64,000 nt of DNA from Cyanobium sp. M30B3 (GCA_018399015.1 CP073761.1:1922001-1986000), one strand, 5' to 3'. Shown: positions 56,107-63,931, counted from the first letter of the stretch. The notes: a model not told the origin generated them from the letters alone. Numbers and translations are program-made.

Positions 56107-57294
56107 TTACGAACCGCGGCTCCGCTCTCTCAGGAGTCGCCCTTTTTCCAGGGCGCTGTCAATCGTGTCGGCATCGCTCCAGGTGCCGTACACCCGTTGA
56201 TGGGTATCGACCGAATGACCCATCAACGCAGCGGCGAACCGTGGCGCCAGGCCGTAGTCCAGGTGAGCGCGTAGAGCCCAGCCATGGCGAAAGCCATAGA
56301 GCGTGATGCCTGCCTTGGCCAGTGGGGCCCATGCTTCCTGCCGGCACAGGTAGCGCCGGGCTGCATCAGCCACGCCGCCTCCAAACGGAGGCATGGGCTC
56401 GCAAGCTGCAAGGCGTTCACGCAGGCTCCAATCGCGCTCCCATTCCGGATGCAGTGCCCTGAGCTGCCGCGGCTGTGTGGTGCCGCCACCGGAGCGCTTC
56501 CGGTACGTGCACCACAGAGTGTCATCGCCGCGCGATTGGAGATGGAGCACCTCCACTGGACGGAGTCCATAAGCCGCCAGCAGCTGCAAGACAAACACCC
56601 AGCGCTGGCCAGGCGCATCGTTCGGCAGTGCCTCAAGCAGTTCCAGAATCTGCCCATCCTTGAGAGGGTGGGTCGGCTCTTTGGTCTCCACCGCCTCACC
56701 CACGTACCGGCGCAGGCTTGAGGGAGGGGTCCAGCGATCGGCAGGAAGTTTGTCTTCGTCGCAGGCCCAGCGCAGCATCGCTGCCACGTGCTGCACGGCG
56801 ATCTGGCGGCGTCGTGCGCCAGGTGGCCAGCGCTCGCCAACGGCTGTCAGAAGGTCCTTGGCATTGCTGGAACCCTCTGCCACCTCGGCGAGGCGCTTCG
56901 CTGTCGCGGCGTAGTCCACGCGCCAAGTGCTCGGCTTGATGGCCCCTGAGCGTTGTTTGAAGTCCCCGAAGCTTCTCCACACGTCCAGCAGCTCGATGCC
57001 TGCGGTGCTGCCGCCGGAGGGCGGCGCTGGGGTGTTCCCTCTGATCTGCTTGAGCGCGTCACTCAGGGAGTGACCTGCCGCCGCCGTTCTGGCGATGTGC
57101 TCAACGGCGTCCTGAATCGAGCGTGCCTGGGCTGGCAGCCACGGAAAAGGCAGCACGGCTGTTTGCCTGGATCCATCCTTGAATCGCACGTCCAGCTTGG
57201 TCTTCCCCCGCTGCTGGCCAATGCGCCAGGCCGGGCCGATGTTCTGGCGGAGCTGGGAGCGCAGGCCCAGAACCCAGTCGGCAGTGTCAGCCAT
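56107..57294 (-). CDS. int: Tyrosine integrase of the tRNA-Pro island
   Basis: A 395-residue integrase. An N-terminal segment (residues 1-85) is probably the arm-binding part. The core-binding domain starts near residue 100, then the catalytic domain has Arg245 (YGLRPVE), Lys266, Arg336 (YGFRHGW), His360 (MGHS) and the nucleophile Tyr369 (RVYGTW). As in the 205-1383 gene, Tyr333 replaces the usual His of the HxxR box. It is transcribed away from tRNA-Pro; its start codon is five bases from four direct repeats. Confidence 0.9.
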   Translation of the reverse strand: MADTADWVLGLRSQLRQNIGPAWRIGQQRGKTKLDVRFKDGSRQTAVLPFPWLPAQARSIQDAVEHIARTAAAGHSLSDALKQIRGNTPAPPSGGSTAGIELLDVWRSFGDFKQRSGAIKPSTWRVDYAATAKRLAEVAEGSSNAKDLLTAVGERWPPGARRRQIAVQHVAAMLRWACDEDKLPADRWTPPSSLRRYVGEAVETKEPTHPLKDGQILELLEALPNDAPGQRWVFVLQLLAAYGLRPVEVLHLQSRGDDTLWCTYRKRSGGGTTQPRQLRALHPEWERDWSLRERLAACEPMPPFGGGVADAARRYLCRQEAWAPLAKAGITLYGFRHGWALRAHLDYGLAPRFAAALMGHSVDTHQRVYGTWSDADTIDSALEKGRLLRERSRGS

Positions 57295-57298
57295 CGGT

Positions 57299-57339
57299 GA
57301 GTGACCGGCGAGTGACGGATGAGTGACGAGATGAGTGAC
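57299..57339. repeat. Four helically phased GAGTGAC repeats before int
   Basis: GAGTGAC occurs at 57299, 57310, 57321 and 57333, spaced 11, 11 and 12 bp, so all copies face the same side of the helix. They lie between the integrase start and the tRNA. They are candidate arm-type integrase/excisionase binding sites or an autoregulatory operator. Confidence 0.75.
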
Positions 57340-57436
57340 GAGATGAGCCTAGCGGGGTCCAACAGGCCCAACCTGATCCATGCCCCAAAAGGCTTGCGGG
57401 GACTGGAACTTTGTTGGGGCCTATGATCTCAGTAAG

Positions 57437-57510
57437 CGGGGCGTGGCGCAGCTTGGTAGCGCGGGTGCTTTGGGAGCACTAGGTCGCAGGTTCGAATCCT
57501 GTCGCCCCGA
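57437..57510 (+). tRNA. tRNA-Pro (anticodon UGG)
   Basis: A complete 74-nt cloverleaf: acceptor CGGGGCG/CGCCCCG, D arm GCGC...GCGC, anticodon stem GGTGC/GCACT with loop TTTGGGA (anticodon TGG), and T loop TTCGAAT. CCA is not encoded. It is followed by a clear intrinsic terminator. tRNA genes are common integrase targets and this one stands beside an integrase. Confidence 0.97.
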
Positions 57511-57525
57511 TTCAGTGATACCAAG

Positions 57526-57553
57526 GGGTCTCGGCGATGCCGGGGCCCTTTTC
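57526..57553 (+). terminator. Intrinsic terminator of tRNA-Pro
   Basis: GGGTCTCGGC-GAT-GCCGGGGCCC (two G-U pairs) makes a 10-bp stem with a 3-nt loop, followed by TTTTCCTTT. It lies 15 bp after the tRNA. Confidence 0.75.
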
Positions 57554-57651
57554 CTTTGGGTGGTTGAGGCGGTTGAGCGCAAAATGAGCGCAAAACCTGG
57601 GGGTTGAAATTTCCTGGGTAGCCAGAATTGGCGCTCCGGCCCAGCAGCGCC

Positions 57652-58038
57652 ATGGCCACGCGACTGATCATTTCCGACAACCGCGACGACCCCGGCAACC
57701 CGCTGGTGCTGGACGGTGAGGCGATCGAGGGGGCTGCCAGCGACCCTGCGGCGATCGGCAAGCTGATGGTGGATCAGGTGTGGGCAGAGGGCACCGACCC
57801 CACTGGCGGCGCGCTGTATTACGAGCGCAGCAGCAATGAGCACCGGCGCCTCCAGGCCTTCGAGACCGGCTACGAGGATCTGATGACCGGCGGCTGGGTG
57901 CGGGTGCTGGTCACGCCGGAGCAGCTGGAGCGGGAGCGCGCTGGCATGAAGCAGGCCACCAAGCAGAGCTTGGTGAGCCAGCACGGCACCCACAGGGGCG
58001 TGCTGCTGGTGGAGTTTCTGGATGTGGCCTGGAGCTGA
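57652..58038 (+). CDS. Hypothetical protein of the accessory region
   Basis: A 128-residue acidic protein (MATRLIISDNRDDPGNPLVL; GALYYERSSNEHRRLQAFET; VRVLVTPEQLERERAGMKQA). No signal peptide or membrane segment. I do not recognise the family. It is the first gene right of tRNA-Pro and reads away from it, 46 bp before a toxin-antitoxin pair. Confidence 0.65.
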   Translation: MATRLIISDNRDDPGNPLVLDGEAIEGAASDPAAIGKLMVDQVWAEGTDPTGGALYYERSSNEHRRLQAFETGYEDLMTGGWVRVLVTPEQLERERAGMKQATKQSLVSQHGTHRGVLLVEFLDVAWS

Positions 58039-58049
58039 GGCAGGCAGGG

Positions 58050-58076
58050 TACGGCTTTCTGCCGTATCGTTGATAC
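58050..58076. promoter_or_regulatory. Overlapping palindromes upstream of TacA
   Basis: TACGGC-tttct-GCCGTA (58050-58066) overlaps GTATC-gtt-GATAC (58064-58076), ending eight bases before the antitoxin ATG. The position and symmetry are those of an autoregulatory toxin-antitoxin operator. Confidence 0.5.
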
Positions 58077-58084
58077 AGTCCCTG

Positions 58085-58366
58085 ATGGGTGCCGTGGCTG
58101 TCGATGAACGCCTCGACCTCAAGCTCAGCGCTGCTGACAAGCAGCTGCTGGCCCAGGGTGCTGCCATTGAAGGCCTGAGCATGGCGGCTTTTGTGCGGCT
58201 GGCCGCCAGGCAGCGCGCCGCAGAGGCCGTCCAGCGGGAGCAGCAGCTCGCCCTGTCGCAGCGCGACTTCGCGGCGTTTCAGGCCGCCATCAGCCAACCG
58301 TTTGCGCCCAACCCAGCACTGCAGGAGGCGCTGGAGCAGGCCCGCACCTGCGTGAGCCGTGTTTGA
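58085..58366 (+). CDS. TacA-type (DUF1778) antitoxin
   Basis: A 93-residue protein with an N-terminal ribbon-helix-helix (ERLDLKLSAADKQLLAQGA then AIEGLSMAAFVRLAARQRA) and a C-terminal helical tail that should cover the partner acetyltransferase. It overlaps the GNAT gene by 8 bp. The ATG at 58085 follows a double palindrome. Confidence 0.87.
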   Translation: MGAVAVDERLDLKLSAADKQLLAQGAAIEGLSMAAFVRLAARQRAAEAVQREQQLALSQRDFAAFQAAISQPFAPNPALQEALEQARTCVSRV

Positions 58367-58844
58367 CGAGCAGCAGCTCGACCCTGCCCGGCACAACCGC
58401 AAGGCCTTCTCCTGCGGGGTCGCGGCCCTGGATCGCTTCCTGCAGCAGCAGGCCCACCAGAACATGCGCCGCGGGGTGAGCCAGACCTTTGTGCTGGTGC
58501 CAGCCAAGGCACCAGCAGAGATCGCTGGGTTTTACACCCTGGCTCCAGCAGAAGTCCGCCTGGCCGATCTGCAACCGGCGGATGCCAAACCGCTGCCTCC
58601 CTATCCGGTCCCCGGCTACCGGATGGGGCGCCTGGCTAGGGATCAACGCTGGCAAGGCCAGGGCATTGGCCCCCTGCTGCTGGGCCTGGCCGTGCAGCGC
58701 TGTCTCGATGCCAAGCGCTCTGTTGGTGGCTACGCGCTGATCGTGGACGCCAAGGACGCAACCGCCAAGGCGTTCTACGAGCGCCATGGCTTCCGCAGGT
58801 TTCAGGACACGCCTCAGAGCCTCTATCTGCCCCTGGGCGCCTGA
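58359..58844 (+). CDS. TacT-type GNAT toxin
   Basis: A 161-residue acetyltransferase, GTG start (FDEQQLDPARHNRKAFSCG). Acetyl-CoA loop: LARDQRWQGQGIGPLLLGLA; C-terminal AFYERHGFRRFQD. With a DUF1778 antitoxin upstream it is the TacT class, which acetylates aminoacyl-tRNA and blocks translation. All visible motifs are intact. Confidence 0.87.
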   Translation: MFDEQQLDPARHNRKAFSCGVAALDRFLQQQAHQNMRRGVSQTFVLVPAKAPAEIAGFYTLAPAEVRLADLQPADAKPLPPYPVPGYRMGRLARDQRWQGQGIGPLLLGLAVQRCLDAKRSVGGYALIVDAKDATAKAFYERHGFRRFQDTPQSLYLPLGA

Positions 58845-59209
58845 TCCCACCCCGGCAGCGGGGGCGTGATGGTGTCACACGGCGCAAGGGCTGCGGTGCC
58901 GCCGCTGCTCCATGCCGGGGGTGATGGGTTGGGGTGCTGGGAGCCGATCAAGCAGCTCGCGCGGCTGCGCGGCCGGTGATTGAAGAAGATCGAGCGTGAT
59001 CAAGTAGCCGGGCTTGATATTGATTGAAGCGAGGCAGTCCTGGATGGCGCTGATTGCCGCAGAGCCATTGCAGCACGGCCGGTCCGACTGCCTTTTGGTG
59101 AATCCGTACTGATAGAATAAGGGCTGCGCCAAAGGCCCCGAGCCCATCGCCGGCGGCAACCTCATTCCCTGGTCTCGCCATCACTGCCGCGTAGTTCGGA
59201 GCGGCTGCG
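58845..59209. other. 365 bp without a recognisable gene
   Basis: Moderately lower GC than neighbours, with several stops. Two overlapping leftward frames exist (58875-59165 and 58948-59247) but neither shows domain, signal or codon evidence. The right part may carry the promoter of the SLOG gene. I see no repeats or hairpins of note. Confidence 0.4.
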
Positions 59210-59749
59210 ATGCCTCGATCAGTTGTCCTTTCGGCAACTGAATCCATGGCTTTATGTAGTCCATCGAGGCCGGAGATTGTTCCGGCTCGCTCCCTGGTGA
59301 TCGCCGCCGGTGGCGGTCGGGATCTGGCCTGGCCCCATCAGCGCATTGCAGCTGAGCTGCTCGCCCGCAGTGGCGGCCGGCTGGTGCATCTGCTGCTCCA
59401 TGGCGGGGCCCGCGGGGCCGATGCCGCCATTGGCCGAGCTGCCCATCAGCTGGGCTGGTCCTCCGTGGTGATGCCAGCCCGATGGGAGCGCCACGGCCGT
59501 GCCGCCGGGCCGATCCGCAACCGGGAGCTGCTCCAGCAGGCCATTGCCCGCGCAGAAGCCCACACCTCCCTCACCTGCCTGGCCTCGGTGCTGGTGGTGG
59601 CGTTCCCCGGCGGTCCCGGCACCGCCTCGCTGGTGCAGCAGGCCCGGCGCATGGCCTCCCGCTCGCCGGTGCCGATCGCCGTGGTGGAGGTCAGCCCATC
59701 GGCCGGGCTGTGGGCCGTACCCCCGGCAGAGCTTCCTCCCGGTGCCTGA
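59210..59749 (+). CDS. YspA-like SLOG-domain protein (DUF2493)
   Basis: A 179-residue protein (an ATG at 59246 is also possible). The Rossmann-like SLOG core reads VIAAGGGRDLAWPHQRIAAE, LLLHGGARGADAAIGRAA, and ARWERHGRAAGPIRNRELLQ. Such domains bind nucleotide-derived ligands and are frequent in phage and conflict-system genes. Specific function unknown. Confidence 0.8.
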   Translation: MPRSVVLSATESMALCSPSRPEIVPARSLVIAAGGGRDLAWPHQRIAAELLARSGGRLVHLLLHGGARGADAAIGRAAHQLGWSSVVMPARWERHGRAAGPIRNRELLQQAIARAEAHTSLTCLASVLVVAFPGGPGTASLVQQARRMASRSPVPIAVVEVSPSAGLWAVPPAELPPGA

Positions 59750-59806
59750 GGCCCAGGGCCCCGGTCCCCATTCGTCTTTCCCGTCTTCCTTCACCCCCTC
59801 ACAGCC

Positions 59807-60457
59807 ATGGCTGTCCTGACTCCCATCCCCGCAGCTCCAGCTGCCCTGTCACCTGCTCCAGCTGCCCCGGTGCCTGATCACCCCAGCGGCTCCGGCCCCT
59901 CCTGCTCAATCCAGCGATCCGGCTCCCTCTGGCAGCTGGGCATCGAGGCCCAGGAGCTCACCACCGCCATCGGCCAGCTCGCCGAGCGGCTGGAAACCGA
60001 CGACACCGATGTACGCCAGCAGGCCCTGTCCGAGCTCGAGGCCGCTCTGCTGGCTGATGAAGGCAACAAGGCGGCTATCGCCGCAAAGGCGGATGCCACC
60101 TGCTGGGTAATCGAGCACCTGCGCGGCCAGGCCTCCTACCGCCAGCAGCAGGCCAAGCGTCTCACCGCCCTGGCCACCGCTGACAACAGCCGCGCCGATG
60201 CCCTGGAGGACTCGCTCGTGCTGGTGCTCACTCGCCTGCAGCCCAAGGCCACCCGCTTCAGCTTCCCTAACCACGAACTCACCTCCCGCAAGTCCCAGGC
60301 CGTCGAAATCGACGACGAGGAGGGCCTCGATCCCCAGTGGCTCACCGCCACCACCACCACCAAACCCGACAAGGCCGCCATCAAGGAAGCGATCAAAGCC
60401 GGCCAGCAGATCCCCGGCGCCCAGCTCCTCTCCCGCCGCACCTGGCGCATCACCTGA
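59807..60457 (+). CDS. Siphovirus Gp157-like protein
   Basis: A 216-residue protein. After a Pro/Ala-rich start it has a long helical segment (LGIEAQELTTAIGQLAERLE; QASYRQQQAKRLTALATADN) and a C-terminal SRKSQAVEIDD ... PDKAAIKEAIKAGQQIPGAQ, the Gp157 (PF05565-type) signature. The family occurs in phage early/recombination gene clusters. A hairpin terminator follows at once. Confidence 0.75.
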   Translation: MAVLTPIPAAPAALSPAPAAPVPDHPSGSGPSCSIQRSGSLWQLGIEAQELTTAIGQLAERLETDDTDVRQQALSELEAALLADEGNKAAIAAKADATCWVIEHLRGQASYRQQQAKRLTALATADNSRADALEDSLVLVLTRLQPKATRFSFPNHELTSRKSQAVEIDDEEGLDPQWLTATTTTKPDKAAIKEAIKAGQQIPGAQLLSRRTWRIT

Positions 60458-60477
60458 GGGGGGGCAGAGCCCCCTTT
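60458..60477 (+). terminator. Intrinsic terminator after Gp157
   Basis: GGGGGC-AGA-GCCCCC followed by TTT, directly after the stop codon at 60457. Confidence 0.6.
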
Positions 60478-60559
60478 CACACGGGCCTGTTGCAGAAGCG
60501 GGCCCGCGTCATTCCCCCCAGAGCCCACACAGCCACCGAATCACCCCAACCCCAGAACC

Positions 60560-60799
60560 ATGGATCTCTCCAGCTACGCCAGCTCCACCGCCACAACCAC
60601 ACCCACCACCCCTCGGCCCAAGGGGCATCTCTGGTCAACCCGGCTGGGCAGCTGGGTGGTTCCGATCACCCGCAAGGGCAGCCGCCGGCCCTCGCCGAAT
60701 CACATCTTCTGCAGCGAGCCGCCCTGCTGGCTGTTGATCGAACCGCTGGACCCGGAAGCCGCCGCGCTGCCAAGCGCACCTCACGGTGCGACCAGCTGA
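60560..60799 (+). CDS. Hypothetical small protein
   Basis: A 79-residue protein, Ser/Thr/Pro-rich at the start and with a compact middle (GHLWSTRLGSWVVPITRKGS; PPCWLLIEPLDPEAA). Trp and Cys content suggests a small fold. It lies between Gp157 and Rad52 in the same direction. No family recognised. Confidence 0.5.
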   Translation: MDLSSYASSTATTTPTTPRPKGHLWSTRLGSWVVPITRKGSRRPSPNHIFCSEPPCWLLIEPLDPEAAALPSAPHGATS

Positions 60800-60865
60800 G
60801 CCGCTCTCTGCCAATCCCTGCCATCCCGCCTCACCTCCGCCACCCCATCCCATCCCATCGCCGCC

Positions 60866-61741
60866 ATGACCTGCACCTTCTCCGCCGAGCAGATCACTGC
60901 CCTCTCTGCTCCCCTCGATCGCGCCAAAGTGCGCCAGAGGCGCCAGGGCCGCAGTCAGGTGAGCTACCTGGAGGGATGGCAGGTGATCGCCGAGGCCAAT
61001 CGGATCTTTGGCTTTGACGGCTGGCAGCGTGAAACCGTCGCCCTGCGCTGCGTCCACCAGGCCGAGCGGCTGATCGGAGAAGAGCAGCGCCCCGGCTGGG
61101 GCGTCACCTACACCGCCCGGGTGCGCATCAGCGTCAGCGCCAGCACCGCCGGCCAGCCAGCCTTGATCCGTGAGGGCTGCGGCGCCGGCCACGGCATCGA
61201 CACCGACCTGGGCCAGGCCCATGAATCCGCTCTCAAGGAAGCCGAAACCGATGCCATGAAGCGGGCCTTGATGACCTTTGGGAATGCCTTCGGCTTGGCG
61301 CTCTACGACAAGCAGCAGCGCGAGGTCACAAGCGGGGCCCCTGGTGGGGGAGATCGCTCCAGCAGCGGCCAGGCCAGCCGGCCCAGGGCAACGCCACTGC
61401 GGGTGGTGCCCCCGGCGCCAACTCCAGCCACAGCCAAGCCCCCCAAAATCGAACACCAGGCCCAGGCCGCGGCGACACCGAAAACTGAGCCACCCTCAGC
61501 GCTGCCAACTGCGGCAGCCCCGCCACCAGCAGACGATCCGGGTCTGGCGCCCCTTGATCAGGCCACGATCCGCCAGCTGCACGCCACCATCCGCGGCCTG
61601 CCCGCTCCTTTGCTGGAGGGGTTCCGCAAGGCCTTCCGCAAGCGCTTCCAGGTGCCGGCCGACGCCCCCTCGATCGCCGATCGCATCTGCCAGCGGCGGC
61701 ACCACGACTGGATCGAGACATTTCTGGTGTCGCACCGATAG
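60866..61741 (+). CDS. Rad52 family single-strand annealing protein
   Basis: A 291-residue recombinase. The N-terminal annealing domain includes SQVSYLEGWQVIAEANRIFG, RVRISVSASTAG and EAETDAMKRALMTFGNAFGL, the classic Rad52/Rad22 pattern. A Pro/Ala-rich linker leads to a short helical C-terminus (APLLEGFRKAFRKRFQVP). Such proteins serve phages and conjugative elements. The TAG stop is within the first of two identical hairpins. Confidence 0.88.
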   Translation: MTCTFSAEQITALSAPLDRAKVRQRRQGRSQVSYLEGWQVIAEANRIFGFDGWQRETVALRCVHQAERLIGEEQRPGWGVTYTARVRISVSASTAGQPALIREGCGAGHGIDTDLGQAHESALKEAETDAMKRALMTFGNAFGLALYDKQQREVTSGAPGGGDRSSSGQASRPRATPLRVVPPAPTPATAKPPKIEHQAQAAATPKTEPPSALPTAAAPPPADDPGLAPLDQATIRQLHATIRGLPAPLLEGFRKAFRKRFQVPADAPSIADRICQRRHHDWIETFLVSHR

Positions 61742-61772
61742 GTGCGCCTGCCAAGCCAGCACCGATAGGTGC
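61732..61772. repeat. Two identical 14-nt hairpins after Rad52
   Basis: GCACC-GATA-GGTGC occurs at 61732-61745 and again at 61759-61772, each a 5-bp stem with a GATA loop, 27 bp apart. The first includes the Rad52 stop codon. They lie upstream of a toxin-antitoxin pair and may be its operator. Confidence 0.75.
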
Positions 61773-61836
61773 GTTCAACAAAGCAGCACCATCCCGTGGG
61801 GCAAGCAACCGTTCAAAAGTCGGCCAGGATGGGGCC

Positions 61837-62076
61837 ATGAGCACGCAACCCGAACTTGGCTGGGCTGGCTGCACGGCGGTGGAGCGCGATCCCCAGCGCG
61901 TCAGTGGAGCCTGGGTGTTCCGCGGCACGCGAATCCCGGTGGCTGCTCTGTTCGAGAACCTGGAAGACGGCATCTCCCTGGCTGAATTTGTCGAGCTTTT
62001 CCCTGGAGTGACGCAGGAGCAAGCCCGCTTGGTGCTGGAGCATGCCGCCCGGAGTACGGCCGCTGCCGTGGCCTGA
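61837..62076 (+). CDS. DUF433 antitoxin-like protein
   Basis: A 79-residue protein of the DUF433 family (DPQRVSGAWVFRGTRIPVAA; GISLAEFVELFPGVTQEQ), a winged-helix-like fold that commonly pairs with a DUF5615 PIN-like protein. The partner starts directly after its stop codon. Confidence 0.85.
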   Translation: MSTQPELGWAGCTAVERDPQRVSGAWVFRGTRIPVAALFENLEDGISLAEFVELFPGVTQEQARLVLEHAARSTAAAVA

Positions 62077-62397
62077 GTGCGGATCCTGTTTGACCAGGGA
62101 ACGCCGGTTCCCCTTCGCCGCGCGCTGGACGGCCACGTCGTGGCCACGGCCTATGAGCTGGGCTGGTCCACCGTCACCAACGGGGAGCTGATCCGACTTG
62201 CGGAGCAGGAGGGCTATGAGCTCCTGATCACCACCGACACGAACCTCCGCTACCAGCAGAACCTGCGGCAGCGCAGCATCGCAATCCTGGTGCTGACCAC
62301 CACCAGCTGGCCCCGGATTCGCCAGTTCTCCGTTGAAATCCAGGCCGCGATCGCCGCCATCAAAGAGGGCAACTACCGGGAGATCCCCATTCCCTGA
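62077..62397 (+). CDS. DUF5615 PIN-like toxin
   Basis: A 106-residue protein from GTG 62077 (MRILFDQGTPVPLRRALDGH). Acidic residues at LFDQG and ITTDTNLRYQQNL correspond to the PIN-like nuclease site. Its gene is in tandem with the DUF433 gene with no gap, the usual antitoxin-toxin order. Confidence 0.83.
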   Translation: MRILFDQGTPVPLRRALDGHVVATAYELGWSTVTNGELIRLAEQEGYELLITTDTNLRYQQNLRQRSIAILVLTTTSWPRIRQFSVEIQAAIAAIKEGNYREIPIP

Positions 62398-62400
62398 GCC

Positions 62401-62601
62401 TCAGCGCTGCAGGAGCCAGCGCAGCAGCGACAGGCCAATGATCAGCCCGATGCCGGTGTTCCAGATCCAGGAGGGGCGCTTGGCCAATCGCTGCACCCAG
62501 GCCGGCAGGCGATCGCGCCACTGCTCCATCGCCAGCACCGCAAGGAGCAACAGGGCCAGGGGGATGCCGATCACCAGCACGAGATCACGGAACATCAGCA
62601 C
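62401..62601 (-). CDS. Small two-helix membrane protein
   Basis: A 66-residue hydrophobic protein (LVLVIGIPLALLLLAVLAME; WNTGIGLIIGLSLLRWLLQR) with a basic amphipathic loop (QRLAKRPSW) between two helices. No family recognised. It converges on the DUF5615 gene. Confidence 0.55.
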   Translation of the reverse strand: MLMFRDLVLVIGIPLALLLLAVLAMEQWRDRLPAWVQRLAKRPSWIWNTGIGLIIGLSLLRWLLQR

Positions 62602-62665
62602 CTCACCTCGGCTCTAACCGTATTCAGATCAAGGCAACCAGGGCTTTTGTTCTTAGCCTTGGCCC

Positions 62666-62893
62666 ATGGCCTTCCCCCGCATCAGCCACGATCCCGCCGT
62701 GATGGGCGGCAAGCCCTGCATCCGCGGGCTGCGCATCACGGTGGGCACGCTCGTGGGGTTGATCGCCAGCGGCAGCAGCCGCGAGCGGATCCTGCAGGCC
62801 TACCCGCAACTGGAAGCGGCTGACATCGATGAGGCCTTGGCGTACGCCGCCTGGCGCATGGAAGAGCGAGAAGAGGCGCTGGTCCTGAGCTGA
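62666..62893 (+). CDS. DUF433 antitoxin-like protein, second copy
   Basis: A 75-residue DUF433 protein (ISHDPAVMGGKPCIRGLRIT; LVGLIASGSSRERILQAYPQ). It is a clearer family member than the first copy. Its stop overlaps the ATG of the following, broken, PIN-like gene (TGATG). Confidence 0.85.
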   Translation: MAFPRISHDPAVMGGKPCIRGLRITVGTLVGLIASGSSRERILQAYPQLEAADIDEALAYAAWRMEEREEALVLS

Positions 62894-63286
62894 TGGCCAG
62901 GCTTCTGGTCGACATGGCTGTTTCAACGCAACAGCCTCTCGACCGAATGGATTCCTCTGTTGCGGGCCGCCGGCCATGAAGCGGTGCATTGGTCGGAGGT
63001 CGGCGATCCAAGGGCGCCGGATACGGTCCTGATGCAGTGGGCGATCGCCAACGGCTACGCCGTCTTCACGCACGACCTGGACTTCGGCACGATGCTGGCC
63101 CTCAGCGGTGCCGATGGGCCGAGCGTGCTGCAGGTGCGTTGCCTCAACGTGCTGCCCGAGGTGATCGGCACGCTGGTGCTGGCGCTGCTCAAGACCTATG
63201 GCGCTGAGATCGAGCAAGGGGCGCTGGTGGTCGCCGATGAACGCCGGCAGCGGGTGCGCATCCTGCCCCTGAAGCGGACGAGCTGA
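62893..63286 (+). pseudogene. DUF5615 PIN-like toxin, frameshifted
   Basis: ATG 62893 reads MARLLVDM, the right start for this family, but the frame then runs to a stop near 62980. From about 62925 the expected sequence is in the next frame: STEWIPLLRAAGHEAVHW, VGDPRAPDTVLMQWAIANG, VFTHDLDFGTMLALS. A small insertion or deletion between 62917 and 62930 separates the two. The intact antitoxin remains beside it. Confidence 0.7.
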
Positions 63287-63339
63287 GCAGGCCAGACCAA
63301 GACAACCGTGCTAGTACAGGTGTACGCACTGAGCCAATC

Positions 63340-63624
63340 ATGGGTAGCCCGCTCCCCCGCCCTGCAGCACTGAATGCCCGCCTCGACACCCCCGTTGAGA
63401 AGTGGCCCTACCTCGATGAGGGCACCCTGCAGAAGACCCGCAGCCGCAAGGTCTGCATGACCTGCCACTGGTTCAGGCACCACGCCGGAATGAACTGCAT
63501 CCCGGTGCTCACTTGCCAGCTGCACCAAGGCCTGATCGCCCACGGCGAGCACCTCACCAGCCGCTGCCAGGGTTGGACCGACGAGATGACCCGCCAGCAG
63601 GGCTGGGCGCCGGAGGTGGCCTGA
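63340..63624 (+). CDS. Cys/His-rich hypothetical protein
   Basis: A 94-residue protein. Its middle has CMTCHWFRHHAGMNCIPVLT then CQLHQG and a later Cys in TSRCQGW, five Cys and several His, suggestive of zinc binding. No family recognised. It is followed 7 bp later by the DUF1651 gene. Confidence 0.6.
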   Translation: MGSPLPRPAALNARLDTPVEKWPYLDEGTLQKTRSRKVCMTCHWFRHHAGMNCIPVLTCQLHQGLIAHGEHLTSRCQGWTDEMTRQQGWAPEVA

Positions 63625-63631
63625 GCAGCCC

Positions 63632-63931
63632 ATGCACCCCAGCGCTGTCACCGGCAAGCGGCCGCCGCTCTCCCCCCAGCAGGGCTGGCTCAGCGATGGT
63701 CGCCAGGTTCTGCACTTCAACCCGGTTTGCTACAGCCGTTACTCCCAGGCCCTGGAGCTCACCAGCGGCGAACTGATCCCCGGCCAGGTGCCGCTGCTCA
63801 AGTGCCGCAAGGAGATCACCCGCGAGGAAGCGATCAAGCTCTGGGCCGAGAAGCGGAAGGCGGGTTGGCAGGTCTGCCCGCCCCAGTGGACGCCGCCAGC
63901 AGAGGTCAAGCCACCGGCCAGGAATTGCTGA
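63632..63931 (+). CDS. DUF1651 domain protein
   Basis: A 99-residue protein of the cyanobacterial DUF1651 family (GWLSDGRQVLHFNPVCYS; SGELIPGQVPLLKCRKEITR; AIKLWAEKRKAGWQVCPPQW). The family is common in picocyanobacterial genomic islands; function unknown. It ends at the junction with a histidine-kinase remnant. Confidence 0.8.
   Translation: MHPSAVTGKRPPLSPQQGWLSDGRQVLHFNPVCYSRYSQALELTSGELIPGQVPLLKCRKEITREEAIKLWAEKRKAGWQVCPPQWTPPAEVKPPARNC

Noticed and set aside
57421-58182. Leftward open frame covering tRNA-Pro
   Set aside because: It runs through a confident tRNA and its terminator and has no domain; the rightward gene at 57652-58038 is preferred.
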